Assembly: GCF_001652275.1 (NCBI RefSeq)
Contig: NZ_LVZK01000001.1
Location: forward strand, 1,550,001 to 1,614,000
Length of the DNA stretch: 64,000 nucleotides
Source of the DNA: Peptidiphaga gingivicola
GTDB lineage: Bacteria > Actinomycetota > Actinomycetes > Actinomycetales > Actinomycetaceae
Direction: 5' to 3'
Below the pieces are notes generated by a model. It worked only from the letters and a program-made list of their open reading frames with translations, made no database searches and was not told where the DNA came from. Both the position numbers and the translations under genes were made by a program. This document shows, one piece after another, positions 35,725 through 44,053 of this stretch (position 1 is the first letter of the stretch; each line of letters opens with the position of its first letter).

Positions 35725-37368
35725 TCATTCGACGAGCGCCGTCCATTCGATCTTCGTCCCTCCGCCGTTTTCGCCGCCGCTGCCCGGGCGGATGGAAAAA
35801 GTGCCGTGGTGGCGCCGCGCGCGGGCGGCGAGATTCGACAGCCCCGAGCGTCGGCTGAGGTCGCGGCCGATGCCCTGACCGTCGTCGATCACTGTGACGG
35901 AGACCCTGTGGTTTTCTATCGCAATGTCGATCCCCACCGATGCGGCTCGCGCATGTTTGGCCGCATTGGCTATGCATTCGCGCACGACGGCGACGACGTC
36001 GTCGGCCACGTCGGCCCCGAGTTCGTCGTCGATCTCGGTGTGGAGCCCCCCGTCAACCGCGGTGCCGAGGTTGACGATCCGCAGCTTCGGACGGAACCCC
36101 AGGATCTTCGCGCCGTGCTCGACCTCTCGGCGCAGCCGCGAGACGATCGGCGCCGTCGCCTGCGGATCGCGAAGCGAGTAAATGATCTGCCGGATCTGGC
36201 CCACGGATTCGTCGATCGAATTGATGGCGTTGTCGAGGCTCTCAAGGGCGGTTTCCGGCGCGGCACCCGAGGCCGCCAGGTCGTTGCGCACGGCCGTCAG
36301 CTCCATGCCCGAGGCGAAGAGCTGCTGTATGGCCAGATCGTGGAGGTCGCGCGAGATCTGGGCGCGCTCCTCCAGCTGGGAGGCCTGGGCTTGAATGTGG
36401 CGGGCGTCGGCCAGCTCCAGGGCGAGCGCGGCCTGCTTCGCCACGGCCTCGGCCATGGCGAGGTCGGACAGGTCGAACTCCTGTTTGTCCTGCGCGCGCA
36501 GGAGGATGATGACGCCCATCGTCGAGCCTTTGGCGACCATGGGCGCGTAAAGCGCGCTTCCGTAGGAGGCGAGCATCGGAACCTGCAGCTGAGCCTGGCG
36601 CGACATCGAGTCGATGATCATTCCCTGCCCGTCGCGGATGACGCTCTGCGCGCGTCCCGTCGGAGGAAAATCGACGCCGACGATCTCGGAGGCGCCTTCG
36701 CCGTCGGCTATCTCGCAGGTCCATGCGCCGGCAACGCCCTCGAGGACGATGAGCGCGACGTCGGCTTTGGCCACGCGTCGCATCTCGTAGGCGATGAGCG
36801 CGAGGACGTCCTCCTCGTCTTTGCCCTCGAGAAGGGCGGTAGAGATGGCGCGAGAGGCGGCGATCCACTGCGCCCTGACCACGGACTCGGCGAACAGCCG
36901 CGAATTCTCGACAGCGATGCTTGCCGCTCGCGCCAGCATCATGATCGCTTCGCCGTCGTCGTCCGAAAAGTCTCCGTCCTTGTGGGCGAGATAGAGGTGG
37001 CCGAAGGGGCGTCCGCGCACGACGAGCGGAACGCCGAGGAAGTTGTCCATGGGCGGATGGTCGTCGGGCCACGGGGGATCGGGGAATTCCTCGGCGAGGT
37101 TGTTTCGGATGATGTAGGCGTCGTCAGGCATCTCGCCGAAAAGCCCATATCCCATGGGGGGATGGCCGATGAGTCCGTTGGACATCGAATCCAGACCCGA
37201 ATAGACGAGCTGGACCGTGTTTCCCCTGAGGTCGAGCACCGAGAGGGCGCCGTAGCGGGCTCCGGTCAGGGTCGCCGCGGATTCGACGAAGGCTTGGAGC
37301 GCCGAGTAGTGGTCTAGCCGCGAGGTCAGGTCGAGGGCCCTTCTGAGAAGCTCGCTCGGATCGATCAT
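35725..37368 (-). CDS. DosS-like GAF-GAF sensor histidine kinase
   Basis: A 547-residue cytoplasmic kinase with no membrane segment. GAF-A (residues ~20-160) contains DDHPPMDNFLGVPLVVRG; His104 aligns with the heme-ligand His149 of Mycobacterium DosS (HHPPM.TFLGVP). GAF-B spans ~165-325. The HisKA_3 box RAQISRDLHDLAIQQLFASG has phospho-acceptor His343. HATPase motifs include RECIANAAKHARA (N box) and DDGQGIG. Its start overlaps the cydC stop by 4 bases, making it the last gene of cydABDC. I infer heme-based sensing of O2, NO or CO or redox state, coupled to the bd oxidase. Confidence 0.88.
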   Translation of the reverse strand: MIDPSELLRRALDLTSRLDHYSALQAFVESAATLTGARYGALSVLDLRGNTVQLVYSGLDSMSNGLIGHPPMGYGLFGEMPDDAYIIRNNLAEEFPDPPWPDDHPPMDNFLGVPLVVRGRPFGHLYLAHKDGDFSDDDGEAIMMLARAASIAVENSRLFAESVVRAQWIAASRAISTALLEGKDEEDVLALIAYEMRRVAKADVALIVLEGVAGAWTCEIADGEGASEIVGVDFPPTGRAQSVIRDGQGMIIDSMSRQAQLQVPMLASYGSALYAPMVAKGSTMGVIILLRAQDKQEFDLSDLAMAEAVAKQAALALELADARHIQAQASQLEERAQISRDLHDLAIQQLFASGMELTAVRNDLAASGAAPETALESLDNAINSIDESVGQIRQIIYSLRDPQATAPIVSRLRREVEHGAKILGFRPKLRIVNLGTAVDGGLHTEIDDELGADVADDVVAVVRECIANAAKHARAASVGIDIAIENHRVSVTVIDDGQGIGRDLSRRSGLSNLAARARRHHGTFSIRPGSGGENGGGTKIEWTALVE

Positions 37369-39212
37369 CGTCTGCTCTCCTCTCGTGAAAGCGACCATCG
37401 GTAGGCGGGAAGCGAGGCGGCGAGTTCGTCGTGGGCCCCTTGCGCCAGCACGCGGGCCTTGTCGCCGGCCCTGTCGAGGACGACGACGGAATCGACCCCT
37501 TCGAGCGCCGTCAGGCGGTGCGAGACGAGGATGACCGTCTTGCCTTCCGTCGACGCAAGGTCTCGGATGAGCGCGTCGGCCGTTTCCCCGTCGAGGTGCT
37601 CGGCCGGTTCGTCGATCAGCAGGCAGTCCGCGGGAGAAGCAAGGGCCCGGGCGAGGAGGAGTCGCCTGCGTTCGCCGCCCGAAACCGTCGTCGCGTCGGC
37701 GCCCAGGACGGTGTGGACGCCGTCGGGCAGCTCCGCCAGCCACGGTCCCAGCCCCGCTTTGACGAGCAGCTCGGCGGCCTCCTCTTCCGACACGTCCCGG
37801 CGGGCCACCCTCAGGTTTTCCAGGATGCTCGTCTTGAACAGGTGGGCGTCCTCGGCCGTCAGCGTCAAAGACGTCGAGACTTCCGCGCGAGGAATGAGAT
37901 GAACCGGCCTGCCGTCGAGCAGGACCGATCCCGCCTTGGGCTCGAGCATCCCGGCGAGCGTGTAAAGAAGCGTCGTCTTGCCTATTCCCGACGGTCCGAC
38001 GACGGCGAGGGACGAGCCGCGCTCGACTGCGAGGTCGATGGGGGCGCTCAGCTCGGGCCCGCCCGGCCAGCCGATGACGAGGCCCTTCGCAACCAGGCTC
38101 TCGGCGACGGGCTCCGTCTCGGCGGGCCTGGATGCGGCGAAGCTCCCGGCGGTGCGGCGCGCCGCGGCGCCCGGCTTCGTGAAATCCGCGTTTGCATCGG
38201 AGTTTGCCGGGGCGGATTCGGAGGAATCGCCGGCCTGCGCGCCGTCGAGCAGGTCGAGTATCCGTTTCGAAGCCGCCGCCGATCGAACGAGCTGCACGGC
38301 CGCCTCGCCGAGGGGATCGACCGCTTCGAAGGCCGCGAGCGGCACGAGGGCGACGATTGCCAGCTCGACGGGGGTGAGGGCGCCGCCCGCCACTTCGCCT
38401 CCGCCAACGACAAGTGCGGCGAGGACGGCGCATCCCGTCGCCAGGGTCTCGATTGCCGAAAAGAGGGCCCCCGGCCTGGCGGCGGCGTCGCGATTGGCGA
38501 AGATCCTCCGTTCGGCGTCGTCCAAAGCCGACGCGAAAGCGCCCATCCGCCCGGAGACGCGCAGTTCGTCGCTGGATTCGAGCATGGTGAGCGAAAGCGC
38601 GACGAGCTCCGCCCGGTCCTCGACCTGCTGGATCTCCGCCAGGCGCGCCCCGCGCATCGACGCGTACGGGCCGACAAGGCCCGCTGCGGCAAGGCAGCAG
38701 GCGAGTGTCAGGGCGACGGCGGGGGAGAAGAAGGCGACGACTGCCACGCTCGCCGCAGAGGCGAAGACCGCCACGGCGATGGGCAGCAATGCGCGCACCA
38801 CGAGGTCGCCGACGGCGTCGACGTCTCTGCCCGTGCGCGCCAAAAGGTCGCCGCGGCGTATCCGCGTCACCCTGTCGATGCGTGAGTCGGCGAGCCTCGA
38901 GTAGACGGCCGACCGCAGATTCGACATGCCGCGGAGCGCCACGGAGTGGCTTGTCAGCTGCCGAAGATAGCGGAAAACGGGGCGGCTCGCGCCGAAGGCT
39001 CGGACGATCGTCGCCGCCAAGGCCAGGGAGGCCACGAGCGGCGTCTGGGAGGCGCGGGCGATGAGCCAGGCGGAGACCGCTGCAAGCCCGACGGCGCACA
39101 CGAGCGTCGCGACTCCCGTGACGACTGCCCAGGCCAGCGGGGCCTTCGCGACGCCGAGCAGGGCAAAGACGCGCCGCAAGGCGATGCGTTCCGATTTGGG
39201 CAGCGCCTTCAT
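37365..39212 (-). CDS. cydC: Cysteine/glutathione exporter subunit CydC
   Basis: A 615-residue ABC half-transporter: six membrane helices in the first ~310 residues, an unusually Ala/Ser-rich linker (~335-380), then the nucleotide-binding domain with Walker A (VVGPSGIGKTTLLY), C-loop (TVSGGERRRLLLARAL), Walker B (CLLIDEPAEHLDG) and H-loop (ILVSHRL). CydDC exports thiols and heme-linked reductant needed to assemble cytochrome bd. Start overlaps the cydD stop by 4 bases. Confidence 0.93.
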   Translation of the reverse strand: MKALPKSERIALRRVFALLGVAKAPLAWAVVTGVATLVCAVGLAAVSAWLIARASQTPLVASLALAATIVRAFGASRPVFRYLRQLTSHSVALRGMSNLRSAVYSRLADSRIDRVTRIRRGDLLARTGRDVDAVGDLVVRALLPIAVAVFASAASVAVVAFFSPAVALTLACCLAAAGLVGPYASMRGARLAEIQQVEDRAELVALSLTMLESSDELRVSGRMGAFASALDDAERRIFANRDAAARPGALFSAIETLATGCAVLAALVVGGGEVAGGALTPVELAIVALVPLAAFEAVDPLGEAAVQLVRSAAASKRILDLLDGAQAGDSSESAPANSDANADFTKPGAAARRTAGSFAASRPAETEPVAESLVAKGLVIGWPGGPELSAPIDLAVERGSSLAVVGPSGIGKTTLLYTLAGMLEPKAGSVLLDGRPVHLIPRAEVSTSLTLTAEDAHLFKTSILENLRVARRDVSEEEAAELLVKAGLGPWLAELPDGVHTVLGADATTVSGGERRRLLLARALASPADCLLIDEPAEHLDGETADALIRDLASTEGKTVILVSHRLTALEGVDSVVVLDRAGDKARVLAQGAHDELAASLPAYRWSLSREESRR

Positions 39213-40960
39213 TGCGATCCTCCCGTCGGGCTCGTCGCGTCGCTTTCAGCCGCTTCGGCTTCTTCTAGGGCTTGGCTTCTTTCTGGGACGTCGCTTCTCG
39301 CTGCGACGTCGATCACCGCATCGGCCTCCTCAATGAGCGCCGACCTATGGGCGACGGCGAGCACCGTGTGTCCCGTTGCGCGCAGCTCGCGCACTGCGCG
39401 TGCGACGAGCTCTTCGGAGGCCGCGTCGAGATGGGCGGAAGGCTCGTCGAGAAGCACGAAAGGCCGAGGTTTCACGAGGGCGCGCGCAAGCGCCAAACGC
39501 TGCCGCTGGCCCACCGACAGGCCGACCCCGCCGTGGCCGATTCTCGTGTTCCAGCCGTCGGACAGACAGGCCACGACGTCGTCGAAACCCGTGACGGACG
39601 CCGCCCGTTCGAGCTCGCCTCCGAGGGGGCAGCCCATGTTCTCGAGCACGGTCCCGGGAAGGATCGCGGGCCGCTGGGGAACCCACGAGATCTGCCGCCA
39701 CAGGCTTTCCTTCGAGATGCGTTCGATCGGCGTGCGCCCGATCCTCGCGCTTCCCGACGTCGGGGAGACGAGCCCTAGGACGACAGCCGCTGCGGTGGAC
39801 TTCCCCGCACCGGACCTGCCGCGGAAAACGGTGACTTTGCCGGGCTCGATGCTGGCCGTCAGATCGAATGGGGCGACGGTTGCGCGCCCCGGGGAGGCGA
39901 CGCTGAGCCGATCGAAGACCACGGGCGAAACCGCCAGGTCGGGGCAGGGCAGGTTCGAGGCTGCCTTCCCCGGAGCCTCCGCTTTTCGCGAAGCCTCCGT
40001 CTCGCCCTCGTTTTCGAGCATGTCGAAGGCGTTTTCGGCTGCGGCGACGCCGTCGGCGGATGCGTGGAACTGCGCCCCGACCTCCCGAAGCGGCTTGAAG
40101 CACTCGGGGGTGAGCATGATGATCGCAAGGCCGGAAAAGAAATCGAGGTCGCCCCCGACCATGCGCAGGCCGACCTCGACGGCGACGAGCGCAGTCGATA
40201 CCGTCGCGAGAAACTCCAGGACGGCCCCCGAAAGAAAGGCGACGTAGAGCGTCTTCATCGTGGTGCGGGCGTAGGAGTCGCCAAGGTCCTTCACGCGCTT
40301 GCGCGGCGCCGATTCGCGGCCGAGCCCCTTGAGGGTGGACAGGCCGGCGAGAAGGTCGAGGAGTTGGGAGCCCAGGCGCTGCATGGCTCGCAGGCGCTCA
40401 TTTGAGTATGCCTGCGTCATCTTCCCCACGAGGACCATGAATATCGGAATGAGCGGCAGGCAGACGAGGATCGCGACGGCGCTGATCCAGTCCAGCCACA
40501 CGACGGCCGCAAGCGTGGCCGGCGTCGCCAGGCACGTGAGGATGAGCTGCGGCAGGAACCTGACGAAGTACGGTTCGAGCGCGTCAAGGCCCTCGGTTGC
40601 GAGCGTGACGGTCGAGCTTGTCTTCCCGTCGGCGAGCCAGCGCTGCCCCCTGTCTGCCGCCGAATCGAGGACGCGCCCGCGCAGCTGCGCGATGGTCCGC
40701 AGGGCCGCACGATGGCCTGCCGCCTCTTGCGCGTACCCAACGAGCGCTCTCCCCGCGAACGCCCCGGCGACGAGGCCCAAGGGCAGGCCGAGGCCCGCCG
40801 AGGAGCCGCCGCGCGAAACGAGCTGGGCAAGCGCAGCCGCCGTCGCGCAACATTGGACGACGGCGAGGATCGTCGTCGCCATGCCCGCGGCCACGAGAAA
40901 GGCCATGTAGGCCCTGGCCGAACGCGCATAGCGCAGAAGTCGGGGGTCGAGGGGCTTCAC
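39209..40960 (-). CDS. cydD: Cysteine/glutathione exporter subunit CydD
   Basis: A 583-residue ABC half-transporter. The N-terminal membrane domain begins LDPRLLRYARSARAYMAF, a CydD-type start; the nucleotide-binding domain has Walker A (VFRGRSGAGKSTAAAV), C-loop (GLSVGQRQRLALARAL), Walker B (PFVLLDEPSAHLDA) and H-loop (VAHRSAL). It is the heterodimer partner of CydC and lies 78 bases after cydB in the same operon. Confidence 0.94.
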   Translation of the reverse strand: MKPLDPRLLRYARSARAYMAFLVAAGMATTILAVVQCCATAAALAQLVSRGGSSAGLGLPLGLVAGAFAGRALVGYAQEAAGHRAALRTIAQLRGRVLDSAADRGQRWLADGKTSSTVTLATEGLDALEPYFVRFLPQLILTCLATPATLAAVVWLDWISAVAILVCLPLIPIFMVLVGKMTQAYSNERLRAMQRLGSQLLDLLAGLSTLKGLGRESAPRKRVKDLGDSYARTTMKTLYVAFLSGAVLEFLATVSTALVAVEVGLRMVGGDLDFFSGLAIIMLTPECFKPLREVGAQFHASADGVAAAENAFDMLENEGETEASRKAEAPGKAASNLPCPDLAVSPVVFDRLSVASPGRATVAPFDLTASIEPGKVTVFRGRSGAGKSTAAAVVLGLVSPTSGSARIGRTPIERISKESLWRQISWVPQRPAILPGTVLENMGCPLGGELERAASVTGFDDVVACLSDGWNTRIGHGGVGLSVGQRQRLALARALVKPRPFVLLDEPSAHLDAASEELVARAVRELRATGHTVLAVAHRSALIEEADAVIDVAARSDVPERSQALEEAEAAESDATSPTGGSQ

Positions 40961-41038
40961 TCATCTGTCCTTCGGTCGATTCCCCCGTACCTTATCGGAC
41001 GACGGCGCCCGCCGGGGCCAGGCCCGGGCTCAAGGGCG

Positions 41039-42163
41039 TCACGCGTTTTCGAAACTCCTGACCTTCTTCGGGTCCAGGCCCGGCGTCTCGTCGGGGATGT
41101 GCTCGACGGAGATGCGCCGCGAGAAAACCTTGTACGACCACACCGTGTACCCGAGGACTATCGGGACGAATACGAGCGCCGCGGCCGACATGATCGTCTG
41201 CGTGTTGCCGGTGGCCGCGGCCTGAGCGAGAGTGAGGGAATAACGCGAATCCACGGACGACTTGAGGGCGTCGGGGAAGATCGTGAACCAGATGAAGGCC
41301 ACGGCCAGGGCGATGGCGACGAAATGGGCCATGAAGGCCGCGCCCTCGCGGTCCCTGTAGAGGAATGCCGCCGCTGTGACGAGGCTCAGCGCGCACAAAG
41401 CCAGGGGAACGATCGAAATCGCGTTGTTCGTGTGGGCGAATTGCGCCCACAGGGCCCATGCGGCCGTGGCGGACGTCGAAACCAGAATGGACTTCTTCGC
41501 GAAGGCGCGGGCTCGTTTCCTGAGGTCGCCCGCGGTCTTCAACGCGAGGAAAATCGCGCCGTGGGAAAGGAAGAGGCTTACGGTCACGATTCCGCCGAGC
41601 ACCGTGAAGGGGGTGATGAGCGAGAAAAATCCGCCCGTGAGATAGTGGTAGTTGTCCGCCAGCGAGCTCGCGGCGTCCTGAGGCGCGACGGGCACAAAGG
41701 CGCCGTCGTCGTAATGGCCCACCTCGATGTGCATTCCCTGAACCAGGTTGGCGAAGGCAACGCCCCACAGGAAAGAAACGACCCAGGCCGAGACGGTGTG
41801 GGCTGTGTCCCAGCCGTTGCGCCAGGCATCGGTGTCGATCATTTTTCGCCATTCGATGGCGCAGACGCGGACGATGAGGCAGACCAAAATGAGCATGAGC
41901 GCGAGGTACATGCCCGAGAACATCGTCGCGTACCACTCGGGGAACGCGGCGAACGTGGCGCCTCCCGCGGTGAGGACCCAAACTTCGTTTCCGTCCCAGT
42001 GCGGGCCGATGGAGCTGAGCGCGACGCGCCGTTCTTTCGACGTTTTGGGAAGGATCTTCAACAGCATGGCGACGCCGAAGTCGAATCCTTCCAGCGCGAG
42101 GTAGCCGATCCACAGCACCGCAACGACGGAGAACCAGAGAAGCTGAATGGTTGTCAGTTCCAC
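41039..42163 (-). CDS. cydB: Cytochrome bd ubiquinol/menaquinol oxidase subunit II
   Basis: A 374-residue membrane protein with 8-9 helices. LWIGYLALEGFDFGVAMLL and GNEVWVLTAGGATFAAFPEW are diagnostic CydB segments. The start is GTG at 42163, with AAAGGAACGATC upstream and 11 bases after the cydA stop; the longer frame upstream lies within cydA. It forms the oxidase complex with CydA in the cytoplasmic membrane. Confidence 0.96.
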   Translation of the reverse strand: MELTTIQLLWFSVVAVLWIGYLALEGFDFGVAMLLKILPKTSKERRVALSSIGPHWDGNEVWVLTAGGATFAAFPEWYATMFSGMYLALMLILVCLIVRVCAIEWRKMIDTDAWRNGWDTAHTVSAWVVSFLWGVAFANLVQGMHIEVGHYDDGAFVPVAPQDAASSLADNYHYLTGGFFSLITPFTVLGGIVTVSLFLSHGAIFLALKTAGDLRKRARAFAKKSILVSTSATAAWALWAQFAHTNNAISIVPLALCALSLVTAAAFLYRDREGAAFMAHFVAIALAVAFIWFTIFPDALKSSVDSRYSLTLAQAAATGNTQTIMSAAALVFVPIVLGYTVWSYKVFSRRISVEHIPDETPGLDPKKVRSFENA

Positions 42164-42174
42164 GATCGTTCCTT

Positions 42175-43638
42175 TCAGTACGCGAAGGTCATGGGGGCGG
42201 ACTCGCTGAGCTTCACAGCCTTCTTGCGGGTGTCGATGCCTTCGAGCGCATAACGCCGCAGCAGCGCGATCCAAACGACTCCCAGAGCGCTGTAAAGGAG
42301 GGTGAAGACAGCCATCGACGTGAGCACGGTCCCTCCGCTCACGGAGTTCGACAGGCCCTGGTTGGTCATCAGCATGATGCCGTTCTCACCGGGATTGACG
42401 ATCCACGGTTGGCGACCCATCTCCGTCAGCAGCCAGCCGAAAGAGTTGCCAAGGAAAGGCAGGGGAATGGCCAAAAGCCAGAGTCTGCCCATTCTCTCGG
42501 ACTTCTCGATCTTGTCTCCGCGCAGCGAGTAGAGGCCGAAGATCGACATCGCCAGCCCTAGGAAGCCGATGCCCATCATGGCTCTGAAGGACCAGAAGGC
42601 GACCGTCAGATTCGGCCGGTAGTCCTGGTCGGATCCGTAGACGTCGGCGTACTTGGCCTTCAGCTCGGCGTTGACCTCGTCCAAGCCCTTGAGGAAGGAT
42701 TCTTTGCCCGAAAAATGGTTGGTGGCCATGAACGATTCGAGTCCGCCGGGGAACGGAAGGGTAAGCTGGGGGCCGTCGCAGTCGGACGTCCACATGGCGA
42801 TGACGAGGTCGTGGCTCTCTCCCGATTCGCACACGCCCATCATCGCCGCGGCCTTGGCGGGTTGAATGTCCTTGACGTGCTGGCCCATGAAATGGCCGGA
42901 GCCGATGGCGACGCACGAAGAGACAAGCATCGCGACGAGGCCGACCTTGGCCGCGGGCTTCCAGTATTTGCGGGCTTCCTCCTCGCTTCCCGTCTTGCGA
43001 CGCGAACGGGCCATCCACCAAAAGCTGAGCCCGGCCACGAGCCCGCCCGCGACGAGGAAGGCGGCGCTGATCGTGTGGGCGAAGGTGTAAAGGGAAGTTT
43101 CCGAGAACAACACTCGGAAAAAGCCGCCGACTCCGTCCAGTTCGAGCCGTCCCGTCTGGCGATTGACGACGGCGCCCGTTGGATTCTGCATGAAGGAGTT
43201 GGCGGCGAGAATGAAGAAGCCGGACAGCATCGTGCCTATTGCCAGGAGCCAGATGCACATGTTGTGGAGCCTCGGGGAAAGACGGTTCTTGCCGAAGATC
43301 CACAGGCCCAAGAAGGTCGATTCCAGGAAGAATGCGAGCAGAGCCTCGAAAGCCAAGGGCGCTCCGAAAATGTCGCCGACGAAGCGGGAATACTCCGACC
43401 AGTTCATTCCGAACTGGAACTCCTGAACAATTCCCGTCGCCACGCCCAAGGCGAAATTGATGAGCAGAATCTTTCCGAAGAAATCGGTCGCTTTCTGCCA
43501 TGCAGGGTCGCCGGAGCGGCGGGCCTTCGTCTGCATGACGGCCACAAGTGTGGACAGGCCGATTGTCAGAGGCACCTGGTAGAAGTGGTATACGGTTGTG
43601 ATGCCGAACTGCCAGCGTGCCAGTTCGAAAGCTTCCAT
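42175..43638 (-). CDS. cydA: Cytochrome bd quinol oxidase subunit I
   Basis: A 487-residue quinol oxidase core that reduces O2 to water at high affinity. Heme ligands can be placed: His18 (TTVYHFYQVPL, heme b595), His188 (YTFAHTISAAF) and Met407 (LLTEMGRQPW), the pair expected for b558. Glu98 and Glu106 of the proton/heme pocket are present (FEALLAFFLES). The Q-loop (~residues 255-345) is of the short type. GGAAGG precedes the ATG. It is first in cydA-cydB-cydD-cydC-kinase. Confidence 0.97.
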   Translation of the reverse strand: MEAFELARWQFGITTVYHFYQVPLTIGLSTLVAVMQTKARRSGDPAWQKATDFFGKILLINFALGVATGIVQEFQFGMNWSEYSRFVGDIFGAPLAFEALLAFFLESTFLGLWIFGKNRLSPRLHNMCIWLLAIGTMLSGFFILAANSFMQNPTGAVVNRQTGRLELDGVGGFFRVLFSETSLYTFAHTISAAFLVAGGLVAGLSFWWMARSRRKTGSEEEARKYWKPAAKVGLVAMLVSSCVAIGSGHFMGQHVKDIQPAKAAAMMGVCESGESHDLVIAMWTSDCDGPQLTLPFPGGLESFMATNHFSGKESFLKGLDEVNAELKAKYADVYGSDQDYRPNLTVAFWSFRAMMGIGFLGLAMSIFGLYSLRGDKIEKSERMGRLWLLAIPLPFLGNSFGWLLTEMGRQPWIVNPGENGIMLMTNQGLSNSVSGGTVLTSMAVFTLLYSALGVVWIALLRRYALEGIDTRKKAVKLSESAPMTFAY

Positions 43639-44053
43639 CGTTGAGCCTTCCGTGGACGTGGTCCGATTGAACTCTTCCAGTGTAGAACAGATTTCCTCCG
43701 CGATCTGACAAATTGTCAGGAAAGCTTTTGCCTGCGCTGTTAATTCAGAATCGACACCAAGGTAACTTCCTTTTAAGTCGATGTGCTTTCTTCGGAGGAA
43801 GGCGCCGCGGCGCCTGTTGAGAAAGCTGTGGTGTGGAATGGATTCGCGTGTTCCGTCGTTCCGTTTCCAGATGTGTATGAGACAATACTTGTCAGCCTTG
43901 GGATTTCCCGCATGATCCCGATTGGGAGAGGCTGCACTGTGCGCCGCAAGAGCGTCGCCGCCGGTGCGCCTGTCATGAGACTTCCGCGGTTAGCCGCGAT
44001 CCATAAGCCGGCGACGGCACGTTGCGGGGGTGCCTCCCGGTGGGAGAATACGT
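43639..44053. other. Divergent cydA-rne control region
   Basis: About 415 bases, AT-richer than its surroundings on the cydA side. It holds the CTGACA-AAT-TGTCAG dyad (43705-43719) and a 16-bp GC palindrome AGGCGCCGCGGCGCCT (43799-43814), with rne-side sequence to the GGGAGA ribosome site. No protein-coding frame with good codon bias is present. Confidence 0.6.
43705..43719. promoter_or_regulatory. Dyad upstream of the cyd operon
   Basis: CTGACA-AAT-TGTCAG, perfect 6-bp arms, 67 bases before the cydA ATG, where a promoter-proximal operator would be expected. It does not match the Rex (TTGTGAA-type) or DosR (GGGAC-type) consensus. Regulator unknown. Confidence 0.5.

Noticed and set aside
35725-39099. 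A single 1124-codon frame covering the kinase and most of cydC
   Set aside because: Only the last 547 codons are a protein. Before the ATG at 37368 the frame is out of phase with cydC and is Arg-rich nonsense; it does not show a CydC-kinase fusion.
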